This document shows positions 26,365-32,027 of a DNA stretch of 32,027 nt, piece by piece. Position numbers and translations under genes: made by a program. A model generated the notes under the pieces. That model had not been told where the DNA came from. It ran no database searches and saw only the letters and a program-made list of their open reading frames with translations. This stretch comes from Planctomycetaceae bacterium (lineage in GTDB: Bacteria; Planctomycetota; Planctomycetia; Planctomycetales; Planctomycetaceae): the NCBI GenBank assembly GCA_029259815.1, contig JAJDEJ010000216.1, positions 1-32,027 on the forward strand, written 5' to 3'. How positions within the stretch are numbered: the first letter of the stretch is position 1; the number at the start of each line of letters is the position of its first letter.

Positions 26365-27339
26365 TCACGAAGTGGAACTTGTAACAGGAGCCACTGACTT
26401 TGATGTCTTCTCGATTCCAGACAACAATGGCAGCGGGCGTCTCTCGCCTCGTGTGTATTCGATGAAGGCGTCTTCGAGGTTCAGGTCGATGATGTCGATC
26501 ACGCGGGGGTTGAGCGACTTGAGCATTTGTTGTCGTTCGTCGGTGAGACCGATGATGGTCAACTCGCGGCGGTAACCGATGACGACGTCGCTGAGGATGC
26601 CATACATCGGTGCTCCGTCTTGCTGGGGCAGTGGCGGCGGGGTCTTGTCGAAAGTGAGCACGACCCGTTGGACCTGTTGTTTGAAGTGGTCAGTGGGGGC
26701 ATCGACTCGCAGGACGCCGTCGACCATGATGCCGATGCGGTCGGCGACCCGTTCGACGTCGCCAAGGATGTGCGAACTGAACAGAATTGTGCGGCCTTCT
26801 TTTTGAATGAGTTGAATCAATGACTCAAGCATGTCCCGACGGACGACCGTATCGAGGCCGAGCGTCGGGTCATCGAGGATGAGCAACTCCGGGTCGGGGG
26901 CGATGGCGAGTGCCAGTGCGATCTGTGCCCGCTGGCCGCGTGACATCCGCCACACGCGCCGTTTTCGTGAGAGCTGAAAGTGATCGATGATCTGGTCGAA
27001 GAGATCGGTGTTCCAATTTTCGTAGAATGACCGCGTGAACTTTTCCAACTGATTGATCGTCATCAGTCGATACAGCGGATGCCCCTCCGCAACATACGCG
27101 ATGCGTGCTCGTGTTGCCGGTGACATCTCTCGTGCATCCTCACCCAACAGCGTCGCTTCACCCGCATCGGGGACAATCATGCCCGTCAGCATCTTGATCG
27201 TCGTGGACTTCCCGGCTCCGTTGCGGCCCAGCAATCCGTAGACGCACCCCTTGGGGATCTGCAGATCAAGATGCCGCACGACGGGAGTGTCGCCGTAGAA
27301 CTTGGTCAGACCTTTGGTGATGACAGCATGCTCGCTCAT
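26365..27339 (-). CDS. ABC transporter ATP-binding protein
   Basis: A 324-residue ATPase of the ABC-2 exporter type. Walker A GRNGAGKS is at 38-45, the Q-loop region follows (AYVAEGHPLY), the signature is MSRGQ (132-136), Walker B is ELLILDDPT (151-159) and the H-loop is SSH. Walker B ends D-D where most ABC ATPases have D-E, so the usual catalytic glutamate is aspartate here; ATP turnover may be slow. The signature has R in place of the usual G or S in SGGQ. A C-terminal extension of about 100 residues follows the core. The start at 27339 overlaps the regulator's stop in an ATGA, with GGGAGG six bases upstream. Confidence 0.92.
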   Translation of the reverse strand: MSEHAVITKGLTKFYGDTPVVRHLDLQIPKGCVYGLLGRNGAGKSTTIKMLTGMIVPDAGEATLLGEDAREMSPATRARIAYVAEGHPLYRLMTINQLEKFTRSFYENWNTDLFDQIIDHFQLSRKRRVWRMSRGQRAQIALALAIAPDPELLILDDPTLGLDTVVRRDMLESLIQLIQKEGRTILFSSHILGDVERVADRIGIMVDGVLRVDAPTDHFKQQVQRVVLTFDKTPPPLPQQDGAPMYGILSDVVIGYRRELTIIGLTDERQQMLKSLNPRVIDIIDLNLEDAFIEYTRGERRPLPLLSGIEKTSKSVAPVTSSTS

Positions 27340-27728
27340 GCGCGGGCCTCCCACTGAAACTGTGTGGCTCGCTCCGTCACGGCCTTCAAGAGTTCGTCCT
27401 GTGTGAACCCCAGGTAGATGGCTTCGGTCATCAGCCGATCAAGAAGTTCCTTCAACTGCTTTTTGCGAGCCGTTTTGGTCAAGTTGCTCGTCGGCTCAGC
27501 AACGAATACGCCCATCCCCTGCCGCGTGTGCAGGACTCCCTCTCGCTCCAACTCGGTATAGGCTCGGGCGATCGTGTTCGGGTTGACGACCAGTGTCCGC
27601 GAGAGTTCCCGCACAGAGGGGAGCTTGTCACCCGGCGAAAGCTTTCCTCGCGCCACGGCTTCGCGAACCTGTGTCGCCAACTGACGATAGATCGCTTGCC
27701 TGCTGGATGTATTGACCTGAAACTCCAT
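27336..27728 (-). CDS. GntR-family transcriptional regulator, YtrA subfamily
   Basis: A 130-residue regulator with an N-terminal winged helix (IYRQLATQVREAVARG, LPSVRELSRTLVVNPNTIARAY, given here by its key blocks SVREL and NPNTIARAY, then GVLHTRQGMGVFV) and a short C-terminal dimerisation region of two helices instead of a ligand domain. That short form is the YtrA subfamily, which normally represses an adjacent ABC transporter operon. It is the first gene of the operon, overlapping the ATPase gene by four bases. GGAGGTG lies four bases before the ATG, and a palindromic operator covers its promoter, so autoregulation is likely. Confidence 0.93.
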   Translation of the reverse strand: MEFQVNTSSRQAIYRQLATQVREAVARGKLSPGDKLPSVRELSRTLVVNPNTIARAYTELEREGVLHTRQGMGVFVAEPTSNLTKTARKKQLKELLDRLMTEAIYLGFTQDELLKAVTERATQFQWEARA

Positions 27729-27737
27729 TGCACCTCC

Positions 27738-27775
27738 ACTGTACTATTTGTAGTAGTACAGTTGATGTCTGTCAA
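27738..27775 (-). promoter_or_regulatory. promoter and GntR operator of the ABC operon
   Basis: Read on the minus strand, -35 TTGACA (27775-27770) is followed by a 17-base spacer and -10 TACAAA (27752-27747), 18 bases before the regulator's start codon. The inverted repeat ACTGTACTA-N7-TAGTACAGT (27738-27746 and 27754-27762) covers the -10 box, so a bound dimer would block transcription. The predicted start of transcription falls just before the GGAGGTG site, leaving a very short leader. Confidence 0.75.
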
Positions 27776-27791
27776 CCCAACGCGCGCATCA

Positions 27792-27894
27792 GAGTGATCA
27801 TCTCGCGTCCCACATACAGTTTGGAGTGATCATTCCAATCATGAGGCGTTGCGAAGTGGCAACATTACAAAACAATTGACGACGAATTGTTGCC
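27792..27894. promoter_or_regulatory. cluster of inverted and direct repeats upstream of the PEP-CTERM gene
   Basis: GAGTGATCAT occurs at 27792-27801 and 27824-27833, exactly 32 bases apart, each within an imperfect palindrome (AGAGTGATCATCTC and TTGGAGTGATCATTCCAA). Further on, AACAATT-N7-AATTGTT spans 27871-27891, enclosed by GGCAACA (27858-27864) and TGTTGCC (27888-27894). This looks like a regulatory region between the ABC operon and the PEP-CTERM gene; no factor can be named. Confidence 0.4.
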
Positions 27895-27984
27895 GTTTGA
27901 CAACATCGGCGACGTGAGGCATGTTATCCGTGTAGATATCTCTTTTAGCCGGTGACAAACACTTCCCTGACACGGATCGCTGAC

Positions 27985-28665
27985 ATGTCGTTCGTTGCGC
28001 ATCGCCTCTGTTGTTCCATTTTCCTCACGGCCATCCTGCTGTCAGGCTCGACACAGGCAGCCCTCGTCGTCGCCCCCCAAGCTGTGCTTGCGAACGGACT
28101 GGGTGAGACGGCCGGACAGAGTCTGTCTCAAACAATTGACCAGAGCGGCCTCTCAACTGGGTACACCAGTGGAGTCACCGATTGGGATACCTTCGTCGCC
28201 GGCGCGCCGACACACAACAGCCTGAGCACAAGCAATAACTGGTTGAGCGCACCGGGAAGCACAACGGGCGTGATCGACTTTGATATGGGCACTGCCTATG
28301 TCATTGACCAAATCGCGCTCTGGGATGTCACCCTGACAGGAGCAGTCGACATCAACTCGCTGACAATCTCGGTCGCCACGATGTCCGATTTCAGCGACGC
28401 GTTGGTCTCCGACACCATCACGCTCAACGACCCGGCTGGCGTCGACACGGCTCGACCGATTCAGGTGTTCAACCTCACGAACAAGAGATTCGGACGATAC
28501 GTCCGCTTCACAATCAACTCCAACTCAGGAAGTGTAGTGAACACGGGTCTTGGCGAGTTTGCGTTGGCAGCGACGCCCGAGCCGGGCAGTCTGATGCTTT
28601 GCGGCTTGTCGGCCATCGCACTCGGTTGGAGGTCGCGTCGACGGCGACGTCAGATCGCCGAATGA
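27985..28665 (+). CDS. PEP-CTERM sorted protein with F5/8-type-like domain
   Basis: A 226-residue exported protein. A signal peptide (about 1-26, ending TQA) is followed by a jelly-roll domain resembling galactose-binding F5/8 type C domains: FDMGTAYVIDQIALWD, then SDFSDA, then FGRYVRFTINSNSG and GLGEFAL. It closes with TPEPGS, a hydrophobic segment and RSRRRRR, the PEP-CTERM sorting signal processed by an exosortase. No exosortase gene is in the window. ATG 27985 gives the cleanest signal peptide; GTG 27952 is an in-frame alternative. Its role is probably at the cell surface or in the extracellular matrix. Confidence 0.85.
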   Translation: MSFVAHRLCCSIFLTAILLSGSTQAALVVAPQAVLANGLGETAGQSLSQTIDQSGLSTGYTSGVTDWDTFVAGAPTHNSLSTSNNWLSAPGSTTGVIDFDMGTAYVIDQIALWDVTLTGAVDINSLTISVATMSDFSDALVSDTITLNDPAGVDTARPIQVFNLTNKRFGRYVRFTINSNSGSVVNTGLGEFALAATPEPGSLMLCGLSAIALGWRSRRRRRQIAE

Positions 28666-28710
28666 CCTTTGCCGGTTCAGCAGAGACACGCTGATCGCTA
28701 CACTGCCGGC

Positions 28711-30105
28711 ATGAAAATCACATTCCTCGGAGCAGCGGGCGAGGTCACGGGGTCGCAGCACTTGATTGAGACGCGGGACCGGCGGGTGTTGCTGGACTGT
28801 GGGTTCTTTCAGGGGCGACGAGCCGAGTCTCGAAAGAAGAACGAGAAGTTCCATTGTCGTCCGAAGGACCTCGATGGCGTCATTCTCTCGCATGCCCACA
28901 TAGACCACTGCGGTAACTTGCCGGGGTTGTACAAGGCGGGGTTTCGTGGACCCGTGTTCTGCACGGAAGCGACCGCTGACATTGCTGAGTTGATGCTGAT
29001 GGACTCGGCTCACATTCAGTCGGAGGATGCGAAGTATCTCAGTCGCAAATTGAAGGGCAAGCATGCTTCGGTCGAGCCGTTGTACACCGATGAGCATGTC
29101 AAATCGCTGATCAACAAGATGCAGCCGCTCTCGTTTGGCGAGTGGCACGAGTTGGGCGAGGACTTCAAGCTGCGGTTCGTGCCTGCGGGTCACATCCTCG
29201 GCTCGGCGATAGTCGAGTTGGACGTGCTCGATGGCACGGACCGCAAGCACATCGTGTTTACGGGCGACCTCGGTCGTCGGGGGATGCCGTTGCTCGTCGA
29301 CCCGCAGCCAGTCGAGGGGGCGGATGTGCTCATCACCGAGTGCCTGTATGGAGGCCGCGTGCATCCGCCGGCGGGTGACATCAAGCACGAACTCAAGACC
29401 ATCATCTGCGACACGATGGACCGGGGCGGACGCACGATCATCCCCGCCTTCTCGCTCGGTCGCACACAGCAGATCGTGTACTTCCTCAACGAATTATTCA
29501 ACAGTGGCGAACTGTGTCCGCTACCCGTGTTCGTCGATAGTCCGCTCGCGACACGAGTGACGAAAATCTTCCGTCGTTATGACAAGACCCTCGACGCCGA
29601 CGTGCAGCGTTCGTTGCTCACGGACAAGGACGTGTTCTCCTTCGACGGTTTGCGGTATGTCGCCAAGCAGAAAGAGTCGATGGCCCTGAACGATCGTGAC
29701 GAACCACTGGTCATCATCTCCGCGAGCGGCATGTGCGAGAACGGTCGCGTGGTGCATCACCTCAAGCACGCTATCTCCGACGAACGCAACACGGTCATCC
29801 TGATGGGGTATCAAGCCCCGCACACAACGGGTCGTCGCATTCAGGAGCGGCAGGAGTTCGTGCGCATCTTCGGGCAGGAGCAGCCGCTCAAGTGTCAGGT
29901 CGAACAACTCAGCGGCCTTTCCGCGCATGCCGATGCAACCGACTTCAAATGGTGGTTCGAGAAGTCGACCGAAAAGGGCAGCTTCGGTCAGGCCTTCCTC
30001 GTCCACGGCGAACCCGACCACGCTGCTGCACTGATGCCCATGCTGCGTGAGTTTGTCGACGAAGACATCCACATCCCGCAATGGGGTGAGACATTCGAAG
30101 TGTGA
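28711..30105 (+). CDS. MBL-fold/beta-CASP ribonuclease-type protein (CPSF73/YSH1-like)
   Basis: A 464-residue metallo-beta-lactamase protein with a beta-CASP domain, of the kind that cuts RNA. Metal motif SHAHIDHCG gives His61, His63, Asp65 and His66. GHILGSA and FTGDLGRRG supply the next ligands. The beta-CASP region has SASGMCENGRVVHHL and GYQAPHTTGRRI, and the final RNA-specificity part has LSGLSAHAD and FLVHGEPDHA. The start is ATG 28711, where homology to this family begins (MKITFLGAAGEVTGS); the frame is open 14 codons further. The cellular RNA target is unknown. It converges with the ceramidase-like gene, 72 bases between ends, with no clear terminator. Confidence 0.92.
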   Translation: MKITFLGAAGEVTGSQHLIETRDRRVLLDCGFFQGRRAESRKKNEKFHCRPKDLDGVILSHAHIDHCGNLPGLYKAGFRGPVFCTEATADIAELMLMDSAHIQSEDAKYLSRKLKGKHASVEPLYTDEHVKSLINKMQPLSFGEWHELGEDFKLRFVPAGHILGSAIVELDVLDGTDRKHIVFTGDLGRRGMPLLVDPQPVEGADVLITECLYGGRVHPPAGDIKHELKTIICDTMDRGGRTIIPAFSLGRTQQIVYFLNELFNSGELCPLPVFVDSPLATRVTKIFRRYDKTLDADVQRSLLTDKDVFSFDGLRYVAKQKESMALNDRDEPLVIISASGMCENGRVVHHLKHAISDERNTVILMGYQAPHTTGRRIQERQEFVRIFGQEQPLKCQVEQLSGLSAHADATDFKWWFEKSTEKGSFGQAFLVHGEPDHAAALMPMLREFVDEDIHIPQWGETFEV

Positions 30106-30177
30106 TCAGTGCACACCTGGTGGCCGAGAAATAACGGATAGACTCACCTGTTAATGCTGCCTCACAAATGCCATAGA

Positions 30178-31734
30178 TCACAGCTGCTGCAATAGCTTGG
30201 CCGCCGCGCTCTCAAAGATTTCCTGCCACTCCGGGGCGAGAATGCAATCGCTGTCTTCCTGGGCACCGCCCACGTTGAGGAGTTGCTCCGCGGTTGGGGC
30301 GTAATAGATGTAGCCATTGGTGTAACCAGCAACAAACGTGTGCTGATGGGGTGATCGCTCCTTGATGCCCAGTCCAATGGGAACGGTCAGTTCACCAGGA
30401 GACGTGACCAGCACAAAGTCGCCGATCCGCAGACCGACCATTTCCACGTCGATCGTACGTTTGCCAGAGGCGATGAGACTCGCTTGATGCTTTTGGAGGA
30501 GCCGCAAGTTTGTCTGCAGGCGAGTGAGTTCCTCCATGGTGTGCACGTTTTTTATGTAGGCCTGCATATTCCTACGATTGTCCGCGTCAAGCTTACGGAG
30601 ATCCTTGCGACCGAGCGCATCGTCATGCAGGTAGCGGTGTGAGAACGAGGAAGGAAATTCGCCGGAGACGCTGTACTTCACGTACAGCGGCAGGAACGTC
30701 TCGAAGTTCAGGCTTGTCCCGGTTAGCGATTGCAGCAACTGCCGCTGTTTGTCCTCCAACTGAGCGATGCGTTCGGCTCGGTCGCCGCGCGGGAGCGTGA
30801 TCGTTTTGTTCAGTAACTCGAAACGATCGTCGTCGTGGCATTCGATCTTTCGCACGGCGGCCAGCGTACTCAGGCCGAGCATGTTGCCTAGCGGCTCCGC
30901 ATCGCGCGGGTGATCGACGTCCTTGTAGGAGATGGGGTTGATATCACCGCCGCATCCCTGCACAAACAGAGCGACCGCTCCGTCTCCGAGATTGTCCTCG
31001 ATCACCTCAGACGAAAAGCCCGTGATGTCGGCTGTGTTCGCACCACTCGCCACACCCTGAATCGGATGGCAGGCAAAGTTATAGACGACGGCGAGCGTGC
31101 TTCCGTCCTCCCGATCGAGACGGAGCACTCCGATCTCGGGGTCGACCGGCCCGACCTCTGCGAGTTCCTCGTCTGGCGGGAGCGAGTAGGCATGCCTCAC
31201 ATCGACCGTTCGTCCGCTCTTCAACTTAATCCGTCGATTCTCCATGACGCGGTCCTCATGCCCGACACCCACGCCGACAGTGACCGGGACCAAGTTCGCC
31301 ATTGCCGCCTTCACTGCCTCGATGGTCTTCACGTCCACGTCGGCACAGGGGATGCCATGACAGTGACTCGCATTTGCCACCACATGCGTCGGCTCGATCC
31401 CGCACTCCTGCAACTGCTGGCGGACCGCTGGGAGATAGTCGTTATTGACGTACCCAATCTCACCAATCGCCACAACATCGAGCGTCAGCAGGACAGCGGT
31501 CGTGTCGTCATGACGGAGCACAAGTGCCCGCACATGCAACCGCCCGTCGACCGGGCCGGCTTCGTAATTCGTGATGTCAACCTTCGCCGCCCCGGCGAGA
31601 ACTGGCCCTGCATGAACCACCGATTCTGACCACGGGGAACTCCACAGGACTACGATCAGGGCGAGCGACAGCCATCTCCCCACACGGCATCGTCCGCTGT
31701 GATTCGAGTCATCGAAAGCCTTAGTACGTGCCAC
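30178..31734 (-). CDS. secreted neutral/alkaline ceramidase-like protein
   Basis: A 518-residue exported protein with a signal segment (about residues 21-42) and the overall layout of the neutral/alkaline non-lysosomal ceramidase family: AGAAKVDIT at the start, ASHCHGIP (metal-binding His pair), NFACHPI, QGCGGDINP, and NGYIYYAPTAEQ near the end. In classical ceramidases the QGD-V-S-P-N motif carries the catalytic serine; here the corresponding position appears to be Asn (GGDINP), so amidase activity on ceramide is doubtful. No in-frame ATG exists in the N-terminal part. GTG 31734, with GAGG nine bases upstream, is preferred over TTG 31791. Such proteins are common and mostly uncharacterised in planctomycetes. 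Confidence 0.78.
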   Translation of the reverse strand: MARTKAFDDSNHSGRCRVGRWLSLALIVVLWSSPWSESVVHAGPVLAGAAKVDITNYEAGPVDGRLHVRALVLRHDDTTAVLLTLDVVAIGEIGYVNNDYLPAVRQQLQECGIEPTHVVANASHCHGIPCADVDVKTIEAVKAAMANLVPVTVGVGVGHEDRVMENRRIKLKSGRTVDVRHAYSLPPDEELAEVGPVDPEIGVLRLDREDGSTLAVVYNFACHPIQGVASGANTADITGFSSEVIEDNLGDGAVALFVQGCGGDINPISYKDVDHPRDAEPLGNMLGLSTLAAVRKIECHDDDRFELLNKTITLPRGDRAERIAQLEDKQRQLLQSLTGTSLNFETFLPLYVKYSVSGEFPSSFSHRYLHDDALGRKDLRKLDADNRRNMQAYIKNVHTMEELTRLQTNLRLLQKHQASLIASGKRTIDVEMVGLRIGDFVLVTSPGELTVPIGLGIKERSPHQHTFVAGYTNGYIYYAPTAEQLLNVGGAQEDSDCILAPEWQEIFESAAAKLLQQL

Positions 31735-31889
31735 GTTCAGTTCCTCACAGATGGTGATACTTCGCGCCTGCACTGAAGTCGAAGGCAGCAACGGGCGCTC
31801 ATGCCGGCAGGGATGCGGGGGATGGCATCCACGCTACCGAGGTGCAGGAGCGATGACAACACTCGCGGACAACCTTGCCCTCACACCGG

Positions 31890-32027
31890 TCACACCCGTT
31901 TAATGCGGACGGCGTCGGCGATGACGTAGCCGTTGGCTTTGTTGGTGAGTTGGACGCTGAGGGTGCTGCTGGTGATGCTCACCGTTTGCAGGTCTTCCCA
32001 GGCGGTGCCGAGGGAGTCATCGTCATC
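31890..32027 (-). CDS. C-terminal end of a secreted protein with golvesin-like domain (cut by window edge)
   Basis: The minus strand is open from the window end to a TGA at 31892-31890, giving 45 residues: LGTAWEDLQTVSITSSTLSV, then LTNKANGYVIADAVRIKRV before the stop. The N-x-A-x-G-x-VIADAVR pattern is the closing strand of golvesin/Xly-CBD-like C-terminal domains, common at the ends of large planctomycete surface proteins. The rest of the gene lies outside the window, so size and function cannot be judged. Confidence 0.7.
   Translation of the reverse strand, partial: DDDDSLGTAWEDLQTVSITSSTLSVQLTNKANGYVIADAVRIKRV

Noticed and set aside
28525-29388. Long minus-strand open frame (287 codons) opposite the MBL nuclease gene
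   Set aside because: It is antisense to a well-supported gene, crosses the end of the PEP-CTERM gene, and its product resembles nothing known; it is a by-product of GC-rich codon use.
30910-31629. Plus-strand open frame (239 codons) opposite the ceramidase-like gene
   Set aside because: It lies entirely antisense to a gene with clear family motifs and has no start signal or domain.

Overview
The window looks like a chromosomal segment of a marine or aquatic member of the Planctomycetota. Evidence: a PEP-CTERM protein, a secreted type I sulfatase, a ceramidase-like secreted protein, the tail of a golvesin-domain surface protein, tandem secreted alpha/alpha-toroid proteins, a YtrA-type GntR/ABC operon, and palindromic interspersed repeats of the kind common in that phylum. 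Base composition is moderately GC-rich throughout, and Shine-Dalgarno sites are visible for only some genes. I cannot place the genus from sequence alone.

Layout. Positions 1-108 hold the 3' end of an ISAzo13-type transposase gene, followed by about 750 bp without a credible gene but rich in short palindromes. From 871 to 7097 there is a set with a sulfur theme: a YeiH-family membrane protein, a small membrane protein right behind it, an alkylsulfatase-type metallo-beta-lactamase, a GNAT acetyltransferase, a small membrane protein and a secreted sulfatase. A cardiolipin synthase follows (7317-8777). From 8808 to 14288 lies a phosphonate-type neighbourhood: PhnW (2-aminoethylphosphonate transaminase), a secreted calcineurin-like phosphoesterase, a DUF5690-type MFS transporter and an HpnZ-type zinc alcohol dehydrogenase. 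No recognised C-P bond cleaving enzyme is in view. Next come a GT87-type membrane glycosyltransferase, two tandem secreted toroid paralogues, and a minus-strand run with polX, two proteins of unknown function and recQ.

The segment 24262-27728 is a compact minus-strand operon (GntR regulator, ABC ATPase, ABC-2 permease, large membrane protein) with overlapping or nearly overlapping genes. Its promoter can be read directly, and a 9-7-9 inverted repeat covers the -10 element, so autoregulation is likely. The right end holds the PEP-CTERM protein, an MBL/beta-CASP nuclease, the ceramidase-like protein and the truncated golvesin-domain gene.

The most interesting points are the phosphonate neighbourhood with no C-P hydrolase, a 165-bp inverted-repeat element that supplies the last 18 residues of RecQ, nested inverted repeats at 24045-24245 related to the repeat at 13078-13162, the duplicated toroid proteins, and the self-regulated ABC operon with an altered Walker B motif. 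I did not find a CRISPR array, RNA gene, prophage or clear defence system.
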